A stretch of 64,000 nucleotides of DNA from Methylobacillus flagellatus_A (GTDB lineage Bacteria; Pseudomonadota; Gammaproteobacteria; Burkholderiales; Methylophilaceae): NCBI RefSeq assembly GCF_031344055.1, contig NZ_JADBEN010000004.1; one strand, 5' to 3'. The stretch's first letter is position 1. Every line of letters starts with the position of its first letter. Under the pieces are notes generated by a model. That model saw only the letters and a program-made list of their open reading frames with translations. It ran no database searches and was not told the DNA's origin. The translations under genes were made by a program, and so were the position numbers. This document shows, piece by piece, positions 25,625-32,336 of the stretch.

Positions 25625-26794
25625 CTATGTATTGGGAAAGGCCCATTGGCTTTCCTGCATGCGCTGGCGCTGAATCACGCTAGGCTGAATTGGTTGCTGT
25701 TCAGCCGGTTGCGATTGAACGGCCTGCACCGGCTGTTGCGCCTGCCTATCCCGTTCTGACTCTTCACGGTCGAGCATGCGCTGCCTAGCTTCTTCACTCC
25801 GCTGGCGCTCTGCCGTGATGCGATCCCGTTCCGCCTGCTGCGCGCGTTCCGTCACACTCTGCCCCGGATCGAAATCGACGAAAACACCACTGCGGATGAT
25901 CTGCCTGCACAAGCTCTCATCCGTCTGTATTGGCGTTGCCTGTTGGCTATAGCACTTGCATTGCCCTCTAAAGTCTACGCAAGCCGCAATCACTGGTGCT
26001 GTCACCGGTTCCGTGATCTTGTCATAGACCGGCGCGCTATATGGGATGCCTGGGACACGCTCCTGCCTGGCTTCAATCCACGTTAATTCCGGCTTGATAG
26101 GGGTAGGCACAGGCTGGTATTGCTGTACTGGCTGGTTGAGCAAGCTGCCATCTTCTTTTCCCGGCTCAGTACCGTGGCGATCGCTGAACCCGCCGATGGT
26201 GCTGATGAGGAACCAGATCACGGCAATGAACACGATAGGCAGCAGCACGACCAGCACCAGGCGCGCCGGGATGCGTCGCTTCATCGTGTGCATATCGGCG
26301 GACTTGTACCAGCCGAACACTTCTTTCGGATAGACGAAGTGTTTTTCTATCGAGCCTTTCAGGCTCTTGACGTTTTCTCTGACTGACTGGAATTCATGGA
26401 TGGTGGACTTCTGGAACCCGTAGAAGCGCACCACGTGGTAATGACGGCCAACCAGCCGGCGCAGGTTGCCGTCCAACAGCATGGGATGCTGGGTGATCAG
26501 GAACAGGTCATGGCCGTCATGGCGGTGTACCTCGAGCTGGCTGACGTGCTTGGGCACGGCGGCGCCATTGGCACGCGGGCGGAATGTCGTTTGGCATTCG
26601 TCAATGACGATGATGGCGCCCTTGGGGCAATCGACCCAGTCTTCGCCCTTGTCCATCTTGTGCCAGTCCAGGGTGAGTTCCGGGATGCCGTGATAGAACA
26701 CCGGACGATTCTCTTGGTCGGCGAGGTCTTTGACGGTTTTAAGCGTGAACAGGCTTTTGCCGGAGCCGGGAAGGCCGGTGATTAAGGTAATCAT
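25625..26794 (-). CDS. Zot-like filamentous phage assembly ATPase (pI)
   Basis: pI/Zot is an inner-membrane ATPase that drives phage extrusion. The 389-residue protein has an N-terminal Zot domain with Walker A GLPGSGKS (residues 7-14) and Walker B IIVIDECQ (about 61-68), one transmembrane helix near 177-198 (LVLVVLLPIVFIAVIWFLI), and a periplasmic tail rich in Gln, Glu and Arg. This is the standard topology for pI. It overlaps the pVI-like gene by four bases (ATGA), indicating coupled translation. It is the most recognisable phage marker here. Confidence 0.93.
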   Translation of the reverse strand: MITLITGLPGSGKSLFTLKTVKDLADQENRPVFYHGIPELTLDWHKMDKGEDWVDCPKGAIIVIDECQTTFRPRANGAAVPKHVSQLEVHRHDGHDLFLITQHPMLLDGNLRRLVGRHYHVVRFYGFQKSTIHEFQSVRENVKSLKGSIEKHFVYPKEVFGWYKSADMHTMKRRIPARLVLVVLLPIVFIAVIWFLISTIGGFSDRHGTEPGKEDGSLLNQPVQQYQPVPTPIKPELTWIEARQERVPGIPYSAPVYDKITEPVTAPVIAACVDFRGQCKCYSQQATPIQTDESLCRQIIRSGVFVDFDPGQSVTERAQQAERDRITAERQRSEEARQRMLDREESERDRQAQQPVQAVQSQPAEQQPIQPSVIQRQRMQESQWAFPNT

Positions 26795-27114
26795 TTGGTG
26801 AGCCCGAACTTGGTCATCAAGCCGTTAGTGACGCCTTGGATAGCTAGACGCGCAACATACGCGCTTGATAACACATTGAGCGCCTTATCGATCTTGAGTA
26901 GGCCCAGCATGCCCATCATTTCAGGCGATACCGCGCTGAAATTGGTATAGGCATGCTGGAGGATGTAGTTAATGAGCGCATCCACGCCTTGGTAAGTCAG
27001 GAAACCAAAGCCCAAGGCTATGAGCAACTTGACGATACCGTGAATAATGCTCTGTCCGAAGCCGCCAACGAGTGCAGCGACCACCCATGATGCAATTCCA
27101 ATGAGAGCTGGCAT
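26791..27114 (-). CDS. DUF2523-type minor virion protein (pVI-like)
   Basis: The 107-residue hydrophobic protein has about three membrane segments (ALIGIASWVVAALVGGFG; IVKLLIALGFGFLTYQG; a weaker one near the C-terminus) and fits DUF2523, the family of pVI-like proteins in filamentous phages. By analogy it caps the pIII end of the virion. It lies between the pIII and Zot genes and shares bases with both. Confidence 0.88.
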   Translation of the reverse strand: MPALIGIASWVVAALVGGFGQSIIHGIVKLLIALGFGFLTYQGVDALINYILQHAYTNFSAVSPEMMGMLGLLKIDKALNVLSSAYVARLAIQGVTNGLMTKFGLTK

Positions 27115-28589
27115 TAGATAATCCCCACGATGCGAAGGGCAGCAAGGTAAGCCGCTGCCAATAGGAAATAACCGATCATTTCAAAGTATGGGCATACCTT
27201 GCTGATCGGCACCGAAACGGAGTGACCCCCTATAGAAAACTGCACATCTGATATGCAGGAGGCAGCAAACTGGTAATTGCCTGATTCCGACACCATGGAG
27301 CCGACATTGATAGTACGGTTGCCATCGCCTTCACGATTTAAAAAGGCAGTGACTTCTTCATCAGATTCACCATGCAGCAGGCGCTGGCCTTGATTGGCCG
27401 CATCGGCGAACTGTTCCATGCCTTCCAAATCGTCGCATCTGTCCTGGTGGATTTTGCGGGCCATAGCGCAATTAGCCGCATCGCCTTCACATTCCCACGA
27501 GCCGCAGCCACCGCCCCACTTGCCCTTGCCGTCTTCCTTGTCGGCGTCTTTGCAGACTTTGGCGTTAGGGTTTTTCTCGCAATATTTGTCTTGCTGTTCA
27601 CTGGTGCTAGTCGTGCTGCCATCCGGGTTTGTGGTTGTTTCCGTTATCGTTGGTTGACTTCCCGCCCCGCTGCCGGGTGTTATCGTAATCACCGTAGACG
27701 GGTTAGGTGTTGTGGTGCTTTCCGGGTTAGGGTTTTCTGGTGTCGGCGCAGGGGTTGTCGTGGTGGTGCCGGGCTTGGGAGCAATTTCTACAGGCTTGCT
27801 GCCTGGGGTGCCGGGCTTTAGACAAACAGCAGTCCCGTTCACGGTGCCATAAGAATGGCCCTTTCTAGCACACTCGCATTCCGGGCAAGGATCAGGCAAG
27901 TCAGGTGTTTCAGGCGCTTCTTCAGCACCATCAGGCTGTTCATCCGGAGGCGCATCACAAGGAACGCCGGTATTGTCTTCTACGTCAGTCCACCAGGTTT
28001 TGACGGGATTGCCGTCTTTGCCATTACTGATGACAAAGCCCCAGGCATCGCCCAGGCCGTAATAGCAGCCGCTGAAGCAAGCTAACGTGCCCCTGGCAGT
28101 CAGAGGTTGTTCTGTTCCGCAAACACCATTGCAGCCGGGCGTACATTTGGGAGGCTCAGCACATGAGCCGTCTGACTGCCTGACTTGCGGAGGCGTACAC
28201 GCCGGAACGGTACACATGACAGGCGAATTTGCATTGGGAGTCTGCTCAACCCAAGAAAGACCACTACAAGAAACCCACATGCGAACAGAGATAACATTGC
28301 TAAAAGAACCAGTGCTGCTACGAGAGCGACACATATATTCACGGTGATTTAACTGGATCATATCCCCCGGAGATTGACCAGCACCCGGACGCCCAGGCTG
28401 TATGTATTCGGAGATATAAGCAGTACATAGTGCAGATGGATCACTGCCACGCGATTCACCGGTATACCAACTCGAAGGAGACTGAAGTCGCCATTGCTTA
28501 TAGGGGGCTGGAATTTGCTCATCGGCAGCATGCGCCAGCAACGGCAGCATAAGCAGCACTGCCAATATCACGCGTTGAACAATATCCAT
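27114..28589 (-). CDS. TspB-like attachment protein (pIII-like)
   Basis: This 491-residue secreted protein is the probable receptor-binding tip protein. It has a signal peptide (MDIVQRVILAVLLMLPLLAHA), a Cys-rich N-terminal region, a Pro/Thr-rich linker (about 270-340), a domain resembling neisserial TspB (GGCGSWECEGDAANCAMARKIHQDRC), and a C-terminal membrane anchor (YFEMIGYFLLAAAYLAALRIVG). Signal, linker and terminal anchor are the layout of pIII. It has a GGGGG ribosome-binding site. The adsorption target is presumably a pilus, which is inference. Confidence 0.87.
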   Translation of the reverse strand: MDIVQRVILAVLLMLPLLAHAADEQIPAPYKQWRLQSPSSWYTGESRGSDPSALCTAYISEYIQPGRPGAGQSPGDMIQLNHREYMCRSRSSTGSFSNVISVRMWVSCSGLSWVEQTPNANSPVMCTVPACTPPQVRQSDGSCAEPPKCTPGCNGVCGTEQPLTARGTLACFSGCYYGLGDAWGFVISNGKDGNPVKTWWTDVEDNTGVPCDAPPDEQPDGAEEAPETPDLPDPCPECECARKGHSYGTVNGTAVCLKPGTPGSKPVEIAPKPGTTTTTPAPTPENPNPESTTTPNPSTVITITPGSGAGSQPTITETTTNPDGSTTSTSEQQDKYCEKNPNAKVCKDADKEDGKGKWGGGCGSWECEGDAANCAMARKIHQDRCDDLEGMEQFADAANQGQRLLHGESDEEVTAFLNREGDGNRTINVGSMVSESGNYQFAASCISDVQFSIGGHSVSVPISKVCPYFEMIGYFLLAAAYLAALRIVGII

Positions 28590-28630
28590 AGTGCCCCCAA
28601 GATTCCCAACATCACTAGCCAGCCTTCCAT
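28568..28630 (-). CDS. 20-residue hydrophobic peptide, candidate pVII/pIX-like minor coat protein
   Basis: ATG at 28630 opens a 20-codon frame encoding MEGWLVMLGILGALWILFNA, which is almost one transmembrane helix. A strong ribosome-binding site (AAGGGGA) lies eight bases upstream. Filamentous phage end-cap proteins pVII and pIX are peptides of about 30 residues, and inoviruses often carry such short ORFs near the coat gene. It lies between the pVIII terminator and pIII and overlaps the pIII start (28589). The reading frame is too short for ordinary gene callers. The function is inferred from size, hydrophobicity and position. Confidence 0.6.
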   Translation of the reverse strand: MEGWLVMLGILGALWILFNA

Positions 28631-28647
28631 TGCCGTCCCCTTAAACG

Positions 28648-28679
28648 AAAAAGGCCATGAGGGCTTTTCGCTCATGGCC
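28648..28679 (-). terminator. Terminator downstream of the major coat gene
   Basis: On the reverse strand GGCCATGAG, nine bases, CTCATGGCC is followed by TTTTTC, a strong hairpin and T tract 17 nt after the pVIII stop. A terminator directly after gene VIII is standard in filamentous phages and keeps coat transcripts in excess over the pIII-pI genes. Confidence 0.9.
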
Positions 28680-28695
28680 GATTGGGTTTTACTGA

Positions 28696-28920
28696 TTAAC
28701 CTCCGCGCACCGCAGCGTAGGCTTTCTTGGTGCCCCATACGAGCAGCAGGGCCACGCCGACCAGGCCGACCGCAGTTGCCGCTTCACCCAGCAAGGTGGT
28801 GATGGGGGTGACGTCGATTTCAGCGCGTGCGGCACCGCTGGCAATGGCCAATGGTGCAGCGACAACAGCGCCACGGGCGAACGCAGAGCCGTACTTCTTC
28901 ACTTGGTTAATGGCTTTCAT
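28696..28920 (-). CDS. Major coat protein (pVIII-like)
   Basis: The 74-residue precursor has a signal peptide ending ASGAARA (residue 33) and a mature chain of 41 residues: an amphipathic acidic N-terminus (EIDVTPITTLLGEAATA), a transmembrane helix (VGLVGVALLLVWG) and a basic C-terminus (TKKAYAAVRGG) that would face DNA. This is the exact plan of filamentous phage pVIII, which forms the virion tube. Its start overlaps the end of the 81-residue gene by 14 bases. Confidence 0.92.
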   Translation of the reverse strand: MKAINQVKKYGSAFARGAVVAAPLAIASGAARAEIDVTPITTLLGEAATAVGLVGVALLLVWGTKKAYAAVRGG

Positions 28921-29152
28921 TTGAATCTCCTTTTTCTTTCAACATATGAATGACTGCCCGGAAGGCAGCCGCTACAGCCCAGCAAATCCCGATCGCAATC
29001 GAGAGCTGAACACCTTGTGCAGCGGTGAGATGCATCACACCGTTCTGCAATTCGGTAGGACTCACCACGAGCGCCGTGCAGGTGGTGTAGTCGCTTGGTT
29101 GGGGTTCCATGACCTGGTATTGGCCGGAACCGATGTCCATGAGGCATTTCAT
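28907..29152 (-). CDS. 81-residue membrane protein of prophage
   Basis: The protein begins MKCLMDIGSGQYQVMEPQPSD and carries one membrane helix near residues 47-66 (GVQLSIAIGICWAVAAAFRAVI), with a charged C-terminus. It is unrecognised. Its start codon overlaps the stop of the 25-residue gene (ATGA), as minor coat genes do. It lies just upstream of pVIII. A longer in-frame start at 29203 exists but lacks support. It may be a minor virion or assembly protein. Confidence 0.6.
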   Translation of the reverse strand: MKCLMDIGSGQYQVMEPQPSDYTTCTALVVSPTELQNGVMHLTAAQGVQLSIAIGICWAVAAAFRAVIHMLKEKGDSNESH

Positions 29153-29226
29153 GCAAAGCCCACAACGAGCATGCCGCCTAGGCAGAGGCCGATCGCCAGC
29201 CACAATAAGTTAGTGATGAGGCGCAT
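29149..29226 (-). CDS. 25-residue hydrophobic peptide, candidate pVII/pIX-like minor coat protein
   Basis: ATG at 29226 opens MRLITNLLWLAIGLCLGGMLV (first part), 25 residues in total, nearly all one transmembrane helix after a basic start. The upstream sequence contains GAGGGAGAAG, a good ribosome-binding site, and its stop overlaps the next start by four bases (ATGA), the coupling seen between small coat genes in Ff phages. It overlaps the 67-residue gene by 17 bases. Function as a minor end-cap protein is inferred from size, coupling and position. Confidence 0.6.
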   Translation of the reverse strand: MRLITNLLWLAIGLCLGGMLVVGFA

Positions 29227-29413
29227 CTTCTTCTCCCTCAAAGAACGAGTGGATTTCGTAATCACCCTCGTCGATGTTGTTGATGGCCGTGTCTATGGCT
29301 TCTTGTGGGTCATATAGACGGCCTGCCTTTTTGAGTGACCGCGTATAGAACAGGCCTTGGGTAAGGAACTCCCCTGTTCGGCGGTACTGGATGACATAGA
29401 CACGGCGCAGCAT
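29210..29413 (-). CDS. Small hypothetical prophage protein (67 residues)
   Basis: The protein MLRRVYVIQYRRTGEFLTQGL... is unrecognised. It has no membrane segment and ends acidic (EGDYEIHSFFEGEEDAPHH). It lies between the ssDNA-binding protein gene (two bases upstream) and the 25-residue peptide, so it is part of the same polycistron. Small genes of unknown role at this position are common in inoviruses. Confidence 0.65.
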   Translation of the reverse strand: MLRRVYVIQYRRTGEFLTQGLFYTRSLKKAGRLYDPQEAIDTAINNIDEGDYEIHSFFEGEEDAPHH

Positions 29414-29415
29414 GG

Positions 29416-29703
29416 TTAGGCAGCCTTGGATTGTGCGGTTTCTTTGGATGGATAGAAGCCACGGCAGACAAAGCCGGAAGTGGTCATTTCTATATCCAGT
29501 TCGGCCTGCACCGGGAAAGGCAGGTTCTTGAGCTTGTCGAAGTTGTCCGACTTGCCGAAGTTGATATGCACGGCATCAAAACCGGCCTTATCGTCACTGT
29601 CGTTAAACGGGGTTTCCACGACGATCTTGGTGAAGTCGTGTTTGGTGCCCTCTACCGTGTCATTGAAACGGCGAACGCCTAAAACTTTGAATTGCTGACG
29701 CAT
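29416..29703 (-). CDS. Probable ssDNA-binding protein (pV-like helix-destabilising protein)
   Basis: The 95-residue protein (MRQQFKVLGVRRFNDTVEGTKHDFTKIVVETPF...) is predicted to be all-beta, with no membrane segment. It occupies the place between Rep and the coat genes where filamentous phages encode pV, which coats ssDNA before packaging. I identify it by position and size rather than by a clear motif, though the alternating hydrophobic pattern fits an OB-type fold. It starts two bases downstream of the rep stop. Confidence 0.65.
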   Translation of the reverse strand: MRQQFKVLGVRRFNDTVEGTKHDFTKIVVETPFNDSDDKAGFDAVHINFGKSDNFDKLKNLPFPVQAELDIEMTTSGFVCRGFYPSKETAQSKAA

Positions 29704-29705
29704 GG

Positions 29706-30941
29706 TTATTCCCTTTCGAGGTCAAAAGATTCGTAGTAAGCCGCCATTGGAAAGACGGTTTTTTCGAGGTTGTGCAGGAATTCGCCCGCATCGAGGTAGC
29801 TAGGCACCTTGATGCCATCGGGCAACTTGCCTTCACGCATGACCAGATCAAGCACTTTCTTGGCATCGCCCTCGATCTGGAACATCAGGTTCAGTGCAGC
29901 CCCGCATTGATGCTTGAGCCATGTCTTGGTGCGCTCATAGCAGGCCTGCACTGTTTTTTGGGTGGTTAAGATACGTTCAGCACGATCGCTGAAGGTGGAT
30001 AGCAACGGGTAAGCCGCAGCAAAGTAGTCCTGGGGCCTAATAAGACACTCAAGCGGTACAACTCGGCTTTTGGCGAGGAATTCGACCTCGTAGCGCATCC
30101 ACGGGGATGTTGGGCAACCCAGTTGCTTGCCTTTTTCATAGCCTCGGAATGACTTGCCATTCCCGCGAGTGCCAACGTAGAGGGTGCGCCCCTTACCATT
30201 AGGATTTTTCCAGTTTCCCCGCATTTCAACATCAGGATTGCGCCCACCGGCGTTAAAGTGCCCATCGTCGTATGCCTTTTCTAGGGATTCCGGGGTGTGG
30301 TATTTGCCCTCATAGTCATCATGGGCCAAGTCGATCCGGGTGATCTTGCCTACCGTGGCAGATTTCAAGAACTCATAGAGGCGACGTTCCCAGCCATACT
30401 TAGCCGCAGCGCAGCCCGTCCCGGTGAGCTGGATCAGTAAGGTATTGCGCTGGCCCCCGTGGCAGACATGGCCGTATTTGTCGCCCAACACGTAACTGGT
30501 GTTGTAGAAGTGCATGCCACGATCACGCTTGGAGGTAATGCCAAAGCCAAAGATGGATTCACAAGTGCGCGATACATCCATGATGAAGTGCTCATCCGTG
30601 ATGCCGTTCAGCTCGAACGAACTCTCATGGCAGGTGATATGCAGCCAGTCGATAAAGCAGACTTCATTTTCTGAATGTTTTCTTTCGGTTAGCTCCAGGA
30701 GTTTTCCCCCTTCCGTCACTAACTGAAATTTCTTTCCCCCCGTGTTACAGAGGGGGGGCAGCGTCTGCGCTGGCGCCGCTAACGCTGTCGCCTGCGCCGC
30801 CGCAGCTACCCGCTCCGCTGCTTCGCGCAGGCCTTTTTGTACTTCTGCATTGATGGCGTCAAAGTCGGATTGCACTAACGTGGCACGTGCAATCACGTGT
30901 GCGTCTGCTACAGGTACGAATTTGCGCTTAATGGAAGCCAT
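29706..30941 (-). CDS. Phage replication initiation protein (Rep_trans-type)
   Basis: This protein nicks the origin to start rolling-circle replication. The 411-residue product has an Ala-rich N-terminal segment, CFIDWLHITCH near residue 94, ITRIDLAHDDYEG near 203, GRTLYVGTRGNGKSFRGYEKGKQLG near 255 and MRYEVEFLAKSR near 290. These are the motifs of the Rep_trans initiators found in Neisseria-type filamentous phages, including the Asp-His-Asp acidic site and later Tyr residues. It overlaps the upstream HTH gene by one base, so regulation is shared with it. Confidence 0.88.
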   Translation of the reverse strand: MASIKRKFVPVADAHVIARATLVQSDFDAINAEVQKGLREAAERVAAAAQATALAAPAQTLPPLCNTGGKKFQLVTEGGKLLELTERKHSENEVCFIDWLHITCHESSFELNGITDEHFIMDVSRTCESIFGFGITSKRDRGMHFYNTSYVLGDKYGHVCHGGQRNTLLIQLTGTGCAAAKYGWERRLYEFLKSATVGKITRIDLAHDDYEGKYHTPESLEKAYDDGHFNAGGRNPDVEMRGNWKNPNGKGRTLYVGTRGNGKSFRGYEKGKQLGCPTSPWMRYEVEFLAKSRVVPLECLIRPQDYFAAAYPLLSTFSDRAERILTTQKTVQACYERTKTWLKHQCGAALNLMFQIEGDAKKVLDLVMREGKLPDGIKVPSYLDAGEFLHNLEKTVFPMAAYYESFDLERE

Positions 30942-31147
30942 TACAGGGAAAACTCCTGATCCAGGGCGTGTTTGTTGAGCAAAGCGAGGTTGACCAAGCG
31001 ATATTTGCCGATCTCGACAACAGGGAGATAACCGCGATTAATCCAGCCTGTAACAGTGTCTTCGGTGACGCCGACCAGGTCAGCGAACTTGCGCCGGGAC
31101 ATGACGGGGACTGCTGGGAATTGACTTGTGTCTATTGGGGTGTCCAT
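30941..31147 (-). CDS. Small helix-turn-helix DNA-binding protein (excisionase/AlpA-like)
   Basis: The 68-residue protein has a MerR/Cox-like helix-turn-helix (SRRKFADLVGVTEDTVTGWINRGYLPVVEIGKY, shown with its typical glycine-hinged wing). Proteins like this act as excisionases or as transcription activators of phage replication genes. It is the first gene of the leftward phage operon and faces the repressor gene across the palindromic operator. Confidence 0.75.
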   Translation of the reverse strand: MDTPIDTSQFPAVPVMSRRKFADLVGVTEDTVTGWINRGYLPVVEIGKYRLVNLALLNKHALDQEFSL

Positions 31148-31192
31148 AATCGCCTATAGCCTCCATTGCATGTCATTGGATATTTTTATAAG

Positions 31193-31240
31193 ACTATATT
31201 CGTATACGAATATAGTATTTGATCGAACTATATTCGCATA
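31193..31240. promoter_or_regulatory. Palindromic phage operator with a second half-site
   Basis: A perfect 24-bp palindrome at 31193-31216 (ACTATATTCGTA and its complement) lies in the 102-nt gap between the two divergent regulator genes. A second copy of the half-site (ACTATATTCGCATA) begins at 31227. This is the layout of an immunity switch: a repressor (probably the Cro/CI-like protein) binds and controls both leftward and rightward promoters. AT-rich segments around it offer -10 elements. Confidence 0.7.
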
Positions 31241-31249
31241 AAGATACAG

Positions 31250-31525
31250 ATGTCAATATCTCAGGGTAAGAAAATTCGGTTAATTAGAGAAAGTCTCGAT
31301 ATGGGACGCGCCGAGTTTTCTGATATCACAGGCATTCCTAAGCAGACTCTGATCGGCTACGAAATGGAAAGAACAAAGCCCGGTGGTGAAGCTTTAGCCG
31401 CCGTGGCTAAAGTCTGGCCTGAATATGCCGCTTATCTACTGACAGATGAAACAAACGTGAAGCAGCGGAATCCAGAGCTAGAAGCTTTGGCCCGGGAATT
31501 GGACGATCAGAAAAAGGCGAGTTAA
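31250..31525 (+). CDS. Cro/CI-like phage repressor
   Basis: The 91-residue protein has an N-terminal XRE helix-turn-helix: KKIRLIRESLDMGRAEFSDITGIPKQTLIGYE, where the recognition helix is PKQTLIGYEME. Its C-terminal part is short and charged. It is divergent from the excisionase-like gene across the palindromic operator and probably maintains lysogeny. It could also control the two cargo genes downstream. Confidence 0.78.
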   Translation: MSISQGKKIRLIRESLDMGRAEFSDITGIPKQTLIGYEMERTKPGGEALAAVAKVWPEYAAYLLTDETNVKQRNPELEALARELDDQKKAS

Positions 31526-31584
31526 TCGCTCGAGAAGTTAAAACAAGATGGTTTAGTAAGTGATGTATCTAGGGAGGAAGCATC

Positions 31585-32319
31585 ATGAAGTTAGATCAGG
31601 AAGACAAAGAATTCTTCCAGCGTAGAGCACGTAAAGAAACCCCGCACGGCCTTATCGCCTTTATTCTTGCTTCAATAGTGGTATCGGGCGGCTTGTATAT
31701 GCTGTATCAAAACAGGCATAGCAAACCAACTGCGCAAGAAGAGTCATCAATATCTCAGGCAGATCAGCCACGCAGCGCACGGGAGCATCCGCCGCAGCCA
31801 ACATATAAAGACCAGCTAGCTTATCAACCCAAGCCAGAACCCGTATACGCGCCTCATCCTAGCAAGCCGACCGTTTATAAGTGTAAACATCCAGACGGCA
31901 GCACAATGTATAGCGAATCACCTTGCAGTACTGGAGCCACGACACAAATCGTAAGCGTTCAAGAAAACGTCATTGACTCTAGCGCATTGCGTAACAAGGC
32001 CAATCAAATGAGAGCAATGGCCGTACGAGGAGATACGGAAGTATTGCGTGTTAGCGATGTCCGCTATATGTCAGAAGTAGAGGTATGGAGAAGAATCAAA
32101 GAGCTAGAAATGGACCTACAGTCCATCACAGCCACACCAGAAAAAATGAGCGCAGCCCGGACAGAAATCAATGTCCTCAAAAACAGAAAAGTGCGAGAGC
32201 TTAGCTATGAAGATGAGAATGAGCGGGCTGGGTTAAGGCGATTGTTGAATAGTAATGATAAAGAAATTAGAGAAAAATCTTTAAGAGGTTTATTGAGAAT
32301 TTATCAAAAATACTCCTAG
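31585..32319 (+). CDS. Membrane-anchored protein with DUF4124-like segment
   Basis: The 244-residue protein has one transmembrane helix near residues 23-41 (GLIAFILASIVVSGGLYML), a Pro/Gln-rich stretch, a DUF4124-like motif (VYKCKHPDGSTMYSESPC, about 96-113) with two Cys, and a helical C-terminal half (EVWRRIKELEMDLQSITATPEK). The catalytic role is unknown; DUF4124 proteins are usually envelope proteins. It ends 17 nt before the SIR2 gene, and the base composition shifts to AT-rich near its end, so the two may be one cargo unit. Confidence 0.7.
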   Translation: MKLDQEDKEFFQRRARKETPHGLIAFILASIVVSGGLYMLYQNRHSKPTAQEESSISQADQPRSAREHPPQPTYKDQLAYQPKPEPVYAPHPSKPTVYKCKHPDGSTMYSESPCSTGATTQIVSVQENVIDSSALRNKANQMRAMAVRGDTEVLRVSDVRYMSEVEVWRRIKELEMDLQSITATPEKMSAARTEINVLKNRKVRELSYEDENERAGLRRLLNSNDKEIREKSLRGLLRIYQKYS

Positions 32320-32336
32320 AGAATTGAAAGGTATAT

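Noticed and set aside
31193..31216. dif-like or recombination site
   Set aside because: The palindrome is AT-rich, lies between divergent regulator genes, and has a repeated half-site; an operator fits better.
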